DNA of 61,964 nucleotides from Bacteroidota bacterium (GTDB lineage Bacteria; Bacteroidota; Bacteroidia; Bacteroidales; F082). The stretch is taken from NCBI GenBank assembly GCA_023396415.1, contig JAEWWJ010000100.1:1-61964 (forward strand), written 5' to 3'. This document shows, one piece after another, positions 39,676 to 48,868 of the stretch. Within the stretch, counting starts at the first letter, position 1; every line of letters starts with the position of its first letter. The notes under the pieces are model-generated. The model did no database searches and had not been told where the DNA came from. It saw only the letters and a program-made list of their open reading frames with translations. A program made the position numbers and the translations under genes.

Positions 39676-42099
39676 TCAAAAAATCTTAGGATACTTCTCT
39701 GGCGTATATTCGTGCATCATATTGTACACCTTGTCAAAAACATCTTCCGCATTCGGATTGGAAAAATAATCGCCATCGGTGGCGTAGGCTGCACGGTGTT
39801 CTTTTGCGGTGAGGGTTTTAGGCTCAGCATCTAAGTAGCGATAACCATTTTGAACTTCCAGCACTTGCTGCATCATAAAGCTGGTGGCACCACCCGGAAC
39901 ATCCTCATCAAAAAATAGAATTTTATTGGTTTTTTTAAGCGATTCCACAATCACTTGCTGAATGTCGAAGGGGAGTAAGGTTTGCACGTCAATCAGTTCA
40001 ACATCAATGCCATACTCTTGCAGTTGTTCAATCGCATCTTGGGCTATTCTAACGCAGGAGCCATAGGTTACAAGGGTAATGTCCTTGCCGCTTTTCAGTA
40101 TTTCGGGTATTCCCAGTGCACAGCGAAAGAGGCCAATATTGTTGGGGCGTTTTTCGCGCAGCCGGTATCCATTCAGGGGCTCAATGATCAATGCCGGCTC
40201 GTCGGACGCTAAAAAGGTATTGTAAAATCCTGCTGCTTGGGTCATATTACGTGGCACTGCCACATGCACTCCACGGATGGAGTTGATGACCATGCTCAGT
40301 GGCGATCCGGCGTGCCAGATGCCTTCTAATCTATGCCCGCGGGTGCTGATGATGACCGGTGCTTTTTGTCCGCCTTTGGTGCGGTATTGGGTGGTGGCAA
40401 GGTCATCACTGATGATTTGAAGGGCGTAGAGAAGGTAATCGAAATATTGAATTTCAGCAATGGGCCTCAATCCGCGCAAAGCAAGTCCAATGGCTTGTCC
40501 CATGATGGTGGCCTCACGGATACCGGTATCGAAAATGCGCAGTTTTCCATACTTTTCTTGCAGCCCTTCGTAGGTTTGGTTCACACCTCCGATTTTTCCT
40601 ACATCTTCGCCAAAAGCCATCAATAAGGGGTTGGCTTCAAATAATTTGTCGAAATTATCGCGTAATATTTCACGCCCGGGAACGGTAACCGAGTTGGCGT
40701 CATATACTGGTGCGATGGGAGCTATTTTTAGGGCTGCCGACTTGGACTGGGAGTAAAGATAGGTGCTGTAACGTTCCGATCCTTCGGCCATTTCTTGTTC
40801 GAGCCAGCGTGTAACGTTGGTTTTTAGTGAGTTGGAAGGATTGCTACAGGAGTTGCAAATCAAACGAAGAATCTTGCGGGCGGAGGAGATGATGTCTTTG
40901 CGGATCGGTTCGCCGATGCGGCCGAGATCGGTTTTGATATTTTCAATTTTGGCTGTCTTGGCACAGTTGCAAGTGGTTACATCCACCAAACGGATGAACT
41001 CGTCTCTTTTGTTGGTAAGCGGCTTTTGAAAGTTGTCCCATGCTTTTTTTCGGGCATCGCGGGCCTCTTTTTCAGCTTTCTCGGCAATGGCATCTAAGGT
41101 GGCGGCATCAGCAATACCGGTGTTAATCATCCATTCTTTGAAACGGGTAATACCATCAATGTCTATTTCGTGCGCAATTTGTTCTTTGGTTTTGTAGCGT
41201 TCGTGCGAACCCGAGGTGGAGTGGCCTTGGGGTTGGGTGCAGCCGGTGATGTGAAAAAATACCGGAACATGTTCTTTTCTGCATCTTTCGATACCTTCGC
41301 GATATAGTTTGACGAGACCCGCATAGTCGTAGGCCTCACCTCTGTAAATGTAAAAACCGTTGGTATCTTCTTCTTTTTGAAAACCTTTTAGGATTTCGGA
41401 GATGTTCGACTTGGTTGTTTGTTCTTTGTTGGGTACAGAAATGCCCCATCCATCGTCCCAGACGGAGATGGCCATTGGCACTTGCATCACGCCGGCAGCG
41501 TTGATGCTTTCAAAAAAATGTCCCTCAGAGGTTGAGGCATCGCCTATGGTTCCAAAAGCCACTTCATCGCCTTTTTTTGAAAACTGATCAAAACAATGAA
41601 GTTCTTCATTGTTTCTGAAATGTTTTGAAGCCTGTGCCAATCCCAGCAAGCGAAGCATTTGGGCGGCTGTGGGGGAGGTGTCGGCAGAGGAGTTTTTTTG
41701 TGCGGTTAAATCTTTCCATTCTCCTTCATCATCGAGCGAGCGGGTGGCAAAATGGTTGTTCATTAATCGGCCACCATTTCCCGGATTGGCTTCTAAATCG
41801 GTGTCGCCATAAAGCTGGGCGAACAATTCTTGCAATTGCACCATCCCTGTAGCGAGCATAAAAGTTTGATCTCTGTAATAGCCCGAACGCCAATCGCCTT
41901 CTTTAAAAACCTTAGCCATAGCAAGCTGCGGAATTTCTTTGCCATCGCCGAAAATACCAAACTTGGCTTTTCCGGTGAGCACCTCACGCCGTCCAATGAG
42001 GCTGGCGGCTCGGCTGGCAACGGCGAGGTGGTAATCGCGAAGGATCTCTTCTTTGCTTAGGTTTAAATCATTAAGGATGTTGGATGAATTCTTTTTCAT
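39676..42099 (-). CDS. Fused alpha/beta thiamine-dependent 2-oxoacid dehydrogenase E1
   Basis: The protein joins the alpha and beta chains of an E1 component, which decarboxylates a 2-oxoacid with thiamine diphosphate and passes the acyl group to lipoyl-E2. The alpha half has GDASTSEGHFFESIN (ThDP-binding) and HSTSGSHERY near the phosphorylation loop region; the beta half, from about residue 480, has FGEDVGKIGGVNQTYEGLQ and DTGIREATIMGQAIGLALRG. Branched-chain 2-oxoacids or pyruvate are the likely substrates. The ATG at 42099 (807 residues) is preferred over a frame opening at 42195 because the latter overlaps cysH and the TAACTTTG promoter element. Confidence 0.92.
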   Translation of the reverse strand: MKKNSSNILNDLNLSKEEILRDYHLAVASRAASLIGRREVLTGKAKFGIFGDGKEIPQLAMAKVFKEGDWRSGYYRDQTFMLATGMVQLQELFAQLYGDTDLEANPGNGGRLMNNHFATRSLDDEGEWKDLTAQKNSSADTSPTAAQMLRLLGLAQASKHFRNNEELHCFDQFSKKGDEVAFGTIGDASTSEGHFFESINAAGVMQVPMAISVWDDGWGISVPNKEQTTKSNISEILKGFQKEEDTNGFYIYRGEAYDYAGLVKLYREGIERCRKEHVPVFFHITGCTQPQGHSTSGSHERYKTKEQIAHEIDIDGITRFKEWMINTGIADAATLDAIAEKAEKEARDARKKAWDNFQKPLTNKRDEFIRLVDVTTCNCAKTAKIENIKTDLGRIGEPIRKDIISSARKILRLICNSCSNPSNSLKTNVTRWLEQEMAEGSERYSTYLYSQSKSAALKIAPIAPVYDANSVTVPGREILRDNFDKLFEANPLLMAFGEDVGKIGGVNQTYEGLQEKYGKLRIFDTGIREATIMGQAIGLALRGLRPIAEIQYFDYLLYALQIISDDLATTQYRTKGGQKAPVIISTRGHRLEGIWHAGSPLSMVINSIRGVHVAVPRNMTQAAGFYNTFLASDEPALIIEPLNGYRLREKRPNNIGLFRCALGIPEILKSGKDITLVTYGSCVRIAQDAIEQLQEYGIDVELIDVQTLLPFDIQQVIVESLKKTNKILFFDEDVPGGATSFMMQQVLEVQNGYRYLDAEPKTLTAKEHRAAYATDGDYFSNPNAEDVFDKVYNMMHEYTPEKYPKIF

Positions 42100-42131
42100 G
42101 CTGAACTTAGTGTGTAATGAATGGTGGTGTG

Positions 42132-42139
42132 CAAAGTTA
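42132..42139 (-). promoter_or_regulatory. -7 promoter element TAACTTTG of the E1 gene
   Basis: Minus-strand TAACTTTG matches TAnnTTTG and ends 32 bases before the ATG at 42099. It lies in the 73-base gap after cysH, so E1 can be transcribed separately. Confidence 0.5.
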
Positions 42140-42172
42140 GTAAAATTTGCGGGTTGGGACAGGTTATGGAGG

Positions 42173-42877
42173 CTATTTTGCTTTGTGCAGTCCACACTCT
42201 TTTTGTTCGGGAAGCTCCCACCACCAACGGCCTGCCCTTAGGTCTTCGTGGGGTAAAACGGCACGTGTGCAGGGTTGGCATCCTATGCTGCGAAAGCCTT
42301 GATCGTGCAGCACATTGTAAGGCACGTTGTGCTGTTTAACAAAAGCAATCACCTCTTCTTCGGTCCAGTTAATCAATGGATTGACTTTGATCAGCTGGTT
42401 GCCTTCATCCCATTCCACCACCTGCATATTGTGACGTGTCACCGATTGCGAGCGGCGCAAACCTGTGATCCACGCATCCAAACCGGATAAGGCCCGTTGA
42501 AGTGGAATTGTTTTGCGGATATGGCAACACTGCTTGCGGTTTTCAATGCTGTCGTAGAAAAGATTAACGCCTTTTTCGTTCACCATCGCTTCTACCAAAT
42601 CGGCATCCGGAAAAAATATGTGGATGTTGAGTCCATAACGTGCATTGGTTTTTTCGATCAGTTCGTAGGTTTCCGGAAAAATGCGTCCTGTATCTAAAGT
42701 GAAGATGGTCAATTCTTTACAATGGGAAGCGATCATCGCGGTGAGCACCTGATCTTCAAAACCTAAGCTGCTTGCTAAGGCAATCTTATCGCCAAAATGT
42801 TTGTGAACACTCGTTAATATGGTTTCTGCCGTGGCCTGTTGTAGCTCTTCGTTGAGTTGCGCAATCAATTGTTTCAT
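42173..42877 (-). CDS. cysH: Assimilatory adenylylsulfate (APS/PAPS) reductase
   Basis: The 234-residue enzyme reduces activated sulfate to sulfite. It has the P-loop-like SSLGFEDQV near residue 36 and LDTGRIFPETY near 62. The cysteine pairs that bind a [4Fe-4S] cluster are in NRKQCCHIRK near 118 and IGCQPCTRAV near 202, and the C-terminal catalytic cysteine is in ECGLH. The two extra cysteine pairs point to the iron-sulfur type that prefers adenylylsulfate over phosphoadenylylsulfate. No other sulfate-assimilation gene lies in the window. Confidence 0.94.
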   Translation of the reverse strand: MKQLIAQLNEELQQATAETILTSVHKHFGDKIALASSLGFEDQVLTAMIASHCKELTIFTLDTGRIFPETYELIEKTNARYGLNIHIFFPDADLVEAMVNEKGVNLFYDSIENRKQCCHIRKTIPLQRALSGLDAWITGLRRSQSVTRHNMQVVEWDEGNQLIKVNPLINWTEEEVIAFVKQHNVPYNVLHDQGFRSIGCQPCTRAVLPHEDLRAGRWWWELPEQKECGLHKAK

Positions 42878-42918
42878 AAAAAGTTTCTTTTCCTCAAGGG
42901 GGATTTGTTTGTCAACTG

Positions 42919-42926
42919 CAAAGATA
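42919..42926 (-). promoter_or_regulatory. -7 promoter element TATCTTTG of cysH
   Basis: Minus-strand TATCTTTG matches TAnnTTTG, 41 bases before the cysH ATG. It is divergent from the mpl promoter 50 bases away. Confidence 0.55.
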
Positions 42927-42949
42927 AAAAAGCTTTCCTTGAAAGGGGA

Positions 42950-42981
42950 TTGATTTTTTAGAAAGCATCGGCTTATCTTTG
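42950..42981 (+). promoter_or_regulatory. Promoter TTG-N21-TATCTTTG of mpl
   Basis: TTG at 42950-42952 and TATCTTTG at 42974-42981 fit the -33/-7 pattern. The ATG follows only ten bases after the -7 element, so the mRNA leader would be only a few bases long. Confidence 0.65.
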
Positions 42982-42991
42982 CAAAAAACTA

Positions 42992-44350
42992 ATGATGAAA
43001 CTTCATTTTATCGCCATTGGAGGCAGCGCCATGCACAACCTCGCCATCGCTTTGCATGAAAAAGGTTTTCAAATCACCGGTTCTGACGACGAAATTTTTG
43101 AACCCTCCGCGAGTCGTTTGGCCCGTTATGGTTTGTTGCCGGAATGTATGGGGTGGTTTCCGGAAAAAATTCATGATAGTCTTGATGCCGTCATCCTTGG
43201 AATGCACGCCCGCGCCGACAATCCCGAGCTGTTGGCGGCCAAGCAATTAGGGGTAAAAATTTATTCTTATCCTCAATTTCTATACGAACAAGCCAAAGAA
43301 AAGAAAAGGATTGTGATTGGCGGAAGTCATGGCAAAACCACCATCACGGCCATGATTTTGCATATTTTAAAGGCGGTAAATATGCAGGTAGATTATATGG
43401 TTGGTGCGCAGCTGGAAGGTTTTGAGGTGATGGTGCGCCTCACCCATGATGCGGAATGGATGATCATGGAAGGCGACGAGTATTTGACTTCCCCCATTGA
43501 TAGAAGTCCCAAATTTTTGCATTACAAGCCCCATCTCGCTGTCATCAGCGGCATCGGTTGGGACCATGTGAATGTGTTTCCTACTTTTGAGACGTATCTT
43601 CAGCAGTTTTCGATGTTTATCGAGGCCATCGAAGGCGGCGGCTGTCTCATCTATAACGCCGAAGATGCCGAAGTGCAGCAGCTGGCCGAGCAGGCCAATT
43701 GCAGAAAGATGCCCTATACTACTCATCCTGCTGTGATGGCCGATGGTGTCACCATGATCACTTCAAAAAGAGGAACGCTATTGCCGCTTTCTTTCTTCGG
43801 AAAACACAACCTTTCTAACCTGAGTGCTGCCTTTGCGGTCTGTCGCGAGATGGGAGTAGATGAAGAAGAGGCCTATCGCGCCATTGCTTCGTTTAAGGGT
43901 GCCTCAAGGCGGTTGGAGTGTGTGGCATCCAATTCATTTTCAATATTATATCGCGATTTTGCTCATGCTCCTTCAAAAGTAAAGGCCAGCACCGAGGCAT
44001 TGCGCGAGAATTTCCCGCAACATCAGCTTACCGTTTGTTTCGAGCTGCATACGTTCAGCAGTTTGTCGGCTGAGTTTATTCACCACTACCAAGGAAGTGT
44101 AGATGCTGCCGATCAGGTGATGGTGTTTTATGATCCCCATGCGGTGGCGTTGAAAAAATTGAAATTAATGCAAACTGATCAGATCAAAGCGGCTTTTGGA
44201 CGCGATGACCTTGTGGTGATGTCCGACCCTGAAGCGATGCTGCAATGGATGAAGGAAACCATCACTTTCCCGTCGGTGGTGGCATTGATGAGTTCGGGCA
44301 GTTTCCGCGGTCTCAATTTGGAAGCCCTAAAAGAAGTAATGAAGCTGTGA
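42992..44350 (+). CDS. mpl: UDP-N-acetylmuramate:L-Ala-gamma-D-Glu-meso-DAP ligase (murein peptide recycling)
   Basis: This Mur ligase attaches recycled tripeptide to UDP-N-acetylmuramate. The 452 residues have the N-terminal Rossmann start HFIAIGGSAMHNLAIALHEK, the ATP loop GGSHGKTTITAM near residue 110, the Mpl-type MEGDEYLTS near 160 and FAHAPSKVKAS in the C-terminal domain. Mpl is distinguished from MurC by this last segment (FAHxPxKV) and by overall length. The gene is followed by a shared terminator facing rho. Confidence 0.93.
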   Translation: MMKLHFIAIGGSAMHNLAIALHEKGFQITGSDDEIFEPSASRLARYGLLPECMGWFPEKIHDSLDAVILGMHARADNPELLAAKQLGVKIYSYPQFLYEQAKEKKRIVIGGSHGKTTITAMILHILKAVNMQVDYMVGAQLEGFEVMVRLTHDAEWMIMEGDEYLTSPIDRSPKFLHYKPHLAVISGIGWDHVNVFPTFETYLQQFSMFIEAIEGGGCLIYNAEDAEVQQLAEQANCRKMPYTTHPAVMADGVTMITSKRGTLLPLSFFGKHNLSNLSAAFAVCREMGVDEEEAYRAIASFKGASRRLECVASNSFSILYRDFAHAPSKVKASTEALRENFPQHQLTVCFELHTFSSLSAEFIHHYQGSVDAADQVMVFYDPHAVALKKLKLMQTDQIKAAFGRDDLVVMSDPEAMLQWMKETITFPSVVALMSSGSFRGLNLEALKEVMKL

Positions 44351-44367
44351 TTTTTTCGCTTAAAAAT

Positions 44368-44402
44368 CAAAAACCCCGAACGCTGGCCGTCCGGGGTTTT
44401 TG
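44368..44402. terminator. Bidirectional terminator between mpl and rho
   Basis: AAAACCCCG and CGGGGTTTT arms flank a 13-base loop, with A run on the left and T run on the right, so it can end transcripts from both converging genes. Confidence 0.88.
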
Positions 44403-44420
44403 GTTTATATCAAGCGTTTT

Positions 44421-46616
44421 CTAACTGTTCATTGAGATCAGAAACTCCTCATTGGTTTGGGTGTATCTCATTTTATCTTTCAGAAACTCCATGGCTTCAA
44501 TAGGGGTCATGTCGGCCAAGTGGTTACGTAAAATCCATACCCTTTGCATGGTTTCTTTGTCAAGAAGAAGGTCTTCTCTCCGTGTGCTTGATGAAACGAT
44601 GTCAATAGCAGGCCAGATACGTTTGTTGGAAAGGCGACGATCCAACTGTAACTCCATGTTTCCTGTTCCTTTAAATTCTTCAAAAATCACCTCGTCCATT
44701 TTCGACCCTGTGTCAATAAGTGCGGTGGCAATAATGGTGAGTGAGCCTCCATTTTCGATGTTACGGGCTGCACCAAAGAATCTTTTTGGTTTTTGAAGGG
44801 CGTTGGCTTCCACACCACCCGAAAGCACCTTACCTGAGGCAGGAGAAACGGTGTTGTAAGCCCTTGCCAGACGTGTGATTGAATCCAAAAGGATGACCAC
44901 ATCATGTCCACATTCGGTGAGGCGTTTGGCTTTTTCAAGCACGATGTTGGCAATCTTCACGTGTTTTTCAGCCGGCTCGTCAAAGGTAGAAGAGATTACT
45001 TCGGCACGAACGCTGCGGGCCATATCGGTAACTTCCTCAGGACGTTCGTCAATCAGCAGGATGATGAGATAGGCTTCGGGATGATTTTTTGCAATGGCGT
45101 TGGCCACTTCTTTTAAGAGGACGGTTTTACCGGTTTTGGGCTGGGCTACAATCAATCCGCGCTGACCTTTGCCGATAGGAGCAAAGAGATCCATGATGCG
45201 TGTTGACATGGTGTTTTCGGCATGTCCGGTAAGGTTATACTTTTCGTTAGGGAAAAGAGGTGTCAAAAAATCGAAGGGGATACGGTCGCGCACTTCTTCG
45301 GGCAAACGACCGTTGATGTAGTCCACTTTGATGAGGGGGAAATATTTTTCTATCTCGCGAGGCGGACGGATGGTTCCTTTGATGGTGTCGCCGGTTTTGA
45401 GACCGAATAGTTTGATTTGCGACTGTGAAACGTAAATATCGTCGGGCGAGTTCAGATAGTTAAAATCTGATGACCTGAGGAAGCCGTAACCATCGGGCAT
45501 GATTTCGAGCACACCTTCGGCATCAACAATTCCGTCAAACTCAAAAGAATAGTCTTCTCTCTTGGTTTTTTGGTTTTGATTGGGATTTTGTTGCTGGTTT
45601 GGGTTTTGTTGCTGATTTTGACGCTGTTGCGACTGATGGTCGTTCTGGTAATCGCGGGTAGTTCTGTCCGACTGGTTATGCCGATCGGCCTTTTGTTGTC
45701 TGTCGTATGGTTGTTGACGTTCTTGTCCGCCGTTTTTTTCCGATGTTTGTTGTTCTCGTTCGATGCTGCGCTCATTGCTTCGCTCATTTCGCTCAGAACC
45801 CCGGTCATAGTTTCGATCTCCGCCTCGGTCATTGCTGTACCTGTCTTGCGATTCGTTTCTTTTAAATTCTTTACGTTCGCCGGTGTCTTGATCTTTTTCG
45901 CTGTTTCGTGGCTCATTTTGAGCTTGATGGCGGGTTTGCTCGGGAGTAGGTTTTTGTTGTTCGCGCAATGGTTTTGGCGCAAAGCTGCCTTCTGGTTTGG
46001 CTACGCTTGGAGCTTGAGGTTTGTTTTGGCTGTTGTTATCAGCTTGTGTGGCAGCGATAGATTCATCTGGAAGAGCGGTTAATCCTTTGGTGCTCGAGGC
46101 AGCGGCTTGGGGCTTTAAGCGATTGCGTTTTCCGCGATGATCGCCTCGGGAATCATCATGCAATTGATTTCTTTTTTGCTCTGATGGAAGGTTTGTTTTG
46201 GCAACTACTGTTTCTTTGGCCACTTCAGGCTCTTTTGGTGCAACATTCGCCGGTGGAATAGCAAACTCTTTAGCGGCCGTAGGAGGTGTTTCTTTAACGC
46301 TGGGTGCCACTCTTACAGGAGGTGTTTCTGCTTTGGCTTCAGCTTCCGGTCTTCTAACTTCAGGGGTGGATGCTTTCTTTTCAACTTCTTTGGGAGCTGT
46401 GTTCTGTCTGCCGGCAGCAGGCTGCTGCGTTTTTCCTTTTTTTTCGAATTTGGGCTTTGGTTTGGTCTCAGGCTGTGGGATCAGGGCTTGCTGATCTAAA
46501 ATTTGGTAGATGAGGTCTTGTTTGAGAAGTTTTTCAACTTTTGGAACGCTAAGTTCTTTTGCAATCTCCCTCAATTCACCTACAAGCTTATTGTTAAGCT
46601 CAACAATGTCGTACAT
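44421..46616 (-). CDS. rho: Transcription termination factor Rho with long disordered insert
   Basis: Rho is the RNA-dependent ATPase that ends transcription. The 731-residue product has a Rho_N helix bundle (residues 1-45, LVGELREIAKELSVPKVEKL) and a low-complexity segment of about 310 residues. That segment is rich in Pro/Ala/Lys/Glu first, then Gln/Asn/Arg/Asp/Ser with QQNPN repeats. An RNA-binding cold-shock-like domain follows from about 358 (LEIMPDGYGFLRSS), then the ATPase core with Walker A QPKTGKTV near 494 and LLIDERPEEVTDM. Enterobacterial Rho has about 420 residues, so the insert accounts for the excess. A leader of roughly 100 bases precedes the ATG. Confidence 0.97.
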   Translation of the reverse strand: MYDIVELNNKLVGELREIAKELSVPKVEKLLKQDLIYQILDQQALIPQPETKPKPKFEKKGKTQQPAAGRQNTAPKEVEKKASTPEVRRPEAEAKAETPPVRVAPSVKETPPTAAKEFAIPPANVAPKEPEVAKETVVAKTNLPSEQKRNQLHDDSRGDHRGKRNRLKPQAAASSTKGLTALPDESIAATQADNNSQNKPQAPSVAKPEGSFAPKPLREQQKPTPEQTRHQAQNEPRNSEKDQDTGERKEFKRNESQDRYSNDRGGDRNYDRGSERNERSNERSIEREQQTSEKNGGQERQQPYDRQQKADRHNQSDRTTRDYQNDHQSQQRQNQQQNPNQQQNPNQNQKTKREDYSFEFDGIVDAEGVLEIMPDGYGFLRSSDFNYLNSPDDIYVSQSQIKLFGLKTGDTIKGTIRPPREIEKYFPLIKVDYINGRLPEEVRDRIPFDFLTPLFPNEKYNLTGHAENTMSTRIMDLFAPIGKGQRGLIVAQPKTGKTVLLKEVANAIAKNHPEAYLIILLIDERPEEVTDMARSVRAEVISSTFDEPAEKHVKIANIVLEKAKRLTECGHDVVILLDSITRLARAYNTVSPASGKVLSGGVEANALQKPKRFFGAARNIENGGSLTIIATALIDTGSKMDEVIFEEFKGTGNMELQLDRRLSNKRIWPAIDIVSSSTRREDLLLDKETMQRVWILRNHLADMTPIEAMEFLKDKMRYTQTNEEFLISMNS

Positions 46617-46722
46617 GGGATGGGTTATTAATGATTCAATGCGAAAACCTAAATGAGTATTACAGAGTTACGAGAAACTCTGCGAGAGGAAAAAAATGAT
46701 ATTATTTCTTAGTAAAGTGCCG

Positions 46723-46750
46723 CAAAAGTAAAAAGTTTTTTCATATCCAA
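46723..46750 (-). promoter_or_regulatory. Promoter TTG-N17-TACTTTTG of rho
   Basis: Minus-strand TTG (46750-46748) and TACTTTTG (46730-46723) are 17 bases apart. The implied leader of about 100 bases could take part in autoregulation, which is known for rho in other bacteria. Confidence 0.6.
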
Positions 46751-46939
46751 GCGAATTTATAAAAAATTCCATGTTAATTTTCTTATTCAAGCCGCGTTTT
46801 TACCATTTTTGGGCTTCTTAAAACAGAGTCAATGGCTTACAGCTTATTTAATAAGTTAGAATCGTCTTTTTTTTCGTCTTTTTTTATTCGGAATCCATTC
46901 ATACGGGAAAAAATTGGAGTGGAGAAAAAAATGTCAGTC

Positions 46940-46969
46940 TTGTCTTTTTGTGTGAAGTTGGTATATTTG
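46940..46969 (+). promoter_or_regulatory. Promoter TTG-N19-TATATTTG of the DUF4293 gene
   Basis: TTG at 46940-46942 and TATATTTG at 46962-46969 match the -33/-7 consensus with the usual 19-base spacing. The ATG lies 16 bases downstream. Confidence 0.65.
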
Positions 46970-46985
46970 TCGTCTCAACATTTTA

Positions 46986-47462
46986 ATGCAAATGATACAA
47001 CGGATTCAGTCGGTTTTTATGGCTTTGGCCTCCCTGTCGGCACTTGTGCTGTTTTTCTTTCCCATTGCTTGGTTTTATGGAAGCAGCAACACCATTGCTT
47101 TTTATGTGTATGGTTTGAGCGAACACCTGCCTGATGCGCCTGTGTTGAAGTCGTGGATATTTTTCATACCGCTCATCGGGCTAACGTTTGCACTCATCGT
47201 TTTGCCGCTGGTTGCGGTGTTTAACTACAAACGCTTGCAACAGCAAATACGCTGGATGCGTATCAATATGTTTCTGTCTATTTTGCTCATAGCCGCGCTA
47301 TTGTTGTATTACACTACAAATATTGCAACGCTGGTTGGTGTAGAACCCAACTATGCAGCAGGAGTTTTTATCCCACTTTTTGTTTTGGCTTTTTCGTTTT
47401 TGGCCATGCGGGGCATCAAAAAAGATGTGAAGTTGTTGCGGTCGGTTGACCGTTTGCGCTAA
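46986..47462 (+). CDS. DUF4293 family four-helix membrane protein
   Basis: The 158-residue protein has four hydrophobic helices (about residues 9-28, 58-80, 90-110 and 125-142) and the family start MIQRIQSVFMALASL, which suggests the ATG at 46992 could be the true start. DUF4293 is restricted mainly to Bacteroidota and has no known function. The gene often neighbours rho in this phylum, as it does here, but the reason is unknown. Confidence 0.88.
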   Translation: MQMIQRIQSVFMALASLSALVLFFFPIAWFYGSSNTIAFYVYGLSEHLPDAPVLKSWIFFIPLIGLTFALIVLPLVAVFNYKRLQQQIRWMRINMFLSILLIAALLLYYTTNIATLVGVEPNYAAGVFIPLFVLAFSFLAMRGIKKDVKLLRSVDRLR

Positions 47463-47471
47463 GGATGAGCC

Positions 47472-47969
47472 TCATATTTTGCGTTCCATCTCAAGAATTT
47501 CGAGGTCGTGGATGCGATCTTGAGTGATGTGAAATTTCAAAAAAGTGATTTTTTGGTGTATTCCATGTTTTCCGGCAGCACCGGGATTCATATACAAAAG
47601 TTGATTTTTTTGGTCATATATCACCTTCAAAATGTGTGAATGGCCACCTATAAAAAGCTGTGGACGATGCAGTTGCAGTAGGGCAGGAATGCCTTTGGCA
47701 TATTTTCCGGGATAGCCCGAAATGTGCGTAATGACCACCTTCACTTTTTCAATGGTAAAGACAATTGTTTCGGGAAACATTGCGCGAAGGACATGGCCGT
47801 CAATGTTGCCATAAACAGCCCTCAAGGGTTTAAAATTGGATAAGGCATCGCTGGCTTCGGCATTGCCGATATCGCCGGCATGCCATATTTCATCGCAGGT
47901 TTTAAAAAACTCAAACACCCGCGGATGGATGTAACCGTGGGTGTCTGATAAAAGTCCGATGGTTTTCAT
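47472..47969 (-). CDS. YfcE/MJ0936-type metallophosphoesterase
   Basis: The 165-residue enzyme shows all calcineurin-like phosphoesterase motifs: SDTHG near residue 8, HAGDIG near 30, YGNID near 53, THISG near 80 and GGHSHILK near 108. These bind two metals. Family members hydrolyse phosphodiesters or nucleotide monoesters; the natural substrate is not known. It lies five bases after the stop of the upstream DUF3078 gene, so both are probably co-transcribed with the double-TonB_C gene. Confidence 0.92.
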   Translation of the reverse strand: MKTIGLLSDTHGYIHPRVFEFFKTCDEIWHAGDIGNAEASDALSNFKPLRAVYGNIDGHVLRAMFPETIVFTIEKVKVVITHISGYPGKYAKGIPALLQLHRPQLFIGGHSHILKVIYDQKNQLLYMNPGAAGKHGIHQKITFLKFHITQDRIHDLEILEMERKI

Positions 47970-47974
47970 AAGCT

Positions 47975-48847
47975 TTAGAAAGCGTAGCTTAACCCAACGC
48001 TTAAAACTTCTTTAAACTGGGTGCGGGGACCAATTTTTCCGTCTTTATCGGAAATCAGAATATCATCATCGTAAATAAGATGGGTGGCAATATTGGCATT
48101 TAACCAGTTATTGACTTTCATTGTAATTAAGGTTTGCCAGTCAACGTCAACGTTTTGCGGGTTTTTCAAATAATCGGTAAACAATTCCAACTTGGTGGCA
48201 AAGCTGACGTTTTTTAAAATTTCCTTTTCAAATTTAATCATGGATTTAGCACCCAACTCAAAACGCGTGGTGCTACCTTTGTCAACACCAAAGGCACCAA
48301 CTTCATACAATTCTTTGATGGTTACGATGGTTATGCGACCTGTTAGCGGCGAAAAATTGATGGAAAAATAAGCGTTGGGTTTCCAGTCCATACCCGCACC
48401 AAGGGTAATGTAAGCCGGAGCAAACAGTCCTGAGATAGGGTTCGTAGAATCTTTCTTGTAATCGAATCCATCGGTAAACTGAGTTTTAAATGAAAAAGAC
48501 AAACTATAGAAGAGCTTATTTTCTATAGCTTGCAAACCAAAAAGAGAATTGAACTCTATTTTATCGTCGGTTTTCATGGCTTGGGCATCGCCTAAAAGGC
48601 TGTATCCTAAGGTCAACCCTAAGGAGTTGTCCCAGATTTTGTTGGCTTTTTTGTAATTGGCATTGTAGCCAAACAATCCAAGGCCGTTAATAGCACTTTG
48701 TCCGCCCGCCGACCAGTTGGAGAGGTGACTTTGGGAAAAGTTGAAGCTTATTTTACCATTTTTCTTCCAATAAGAAGTGTCGGATTGCCCAAAACTGACA
48801 CCCGAAAGGATGAGGGCCAAGGCGCATGATAAAAGGATTTTTTTCAT
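47975..48847 (-). CDS. DUF3078 family outer-membrane-type protein
   Basis: The 290-residue product has a signal peptide (MKKILLSCALALILSGVSFG) followed by amphipathic strands rich in asparagine and aromatics, with the DUF3078-like opening WKKNGKISFNFSQSHLSNWS and WDNSLGLTLGYS. The C-terminal strand ends in an aromatic residue (SVGLSYAF), as expected for an outer-membrane beta-barrel. Function is unknown. It lies 21 bases downstream of the double-TonB_C gene on the same strand. Confidence 0.87.
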   Translation of the reverse strand: MKKILLSCALALILSGVSFGQSDTSYWKKNGKISFNFSQSHLSNWSAGGQSAINGLGLFGYNANYKKANKIWDNSLGLTLGYSLLGDAQAMKTDDKIEFNSLFGLQAIENKLFYSLSFSFKTQFTDGFDYKKDSTNPISGLFAPAYITLGAGMDWKPNAYFSINFSPLTGRITIVTIKELYEVGAFGVDKGSTTRFELGAKSMIKFEKEILKNVSFATKLELFTDYLKNPQNVDVDWQTLITMKVNNWLNANIATHLIYDDDILISDKDGKIGPRTQFKEVLSVGLSYAF

Positions 48848-48868
48848 AAATGAATGATGTGTTAAAGG

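Larger units (their letters stand above)
46617..46985. other. Divergent intergenic region between rho and the DUF4293 gene
   Basis: No gene is seen in these 370 bases. They contain the rho leader and promoter on the minus strand and the DUF4293 gene promoter on the plus strand. Confidence 0.6.

Noticed and set aside
39676..42195. E1 protein start at 42195
   Set aside because: It would overlap cysH and include the TAACTTTG promoter; ATG 42099 gives a normal E1 N-terminus.
45452..46082. Long frames on both strands over the low-complexity part of rho
   Set aside because: They are shadows of the repetitive Gln/Asn/Arg codons of the rho insert and have no independent protein features.
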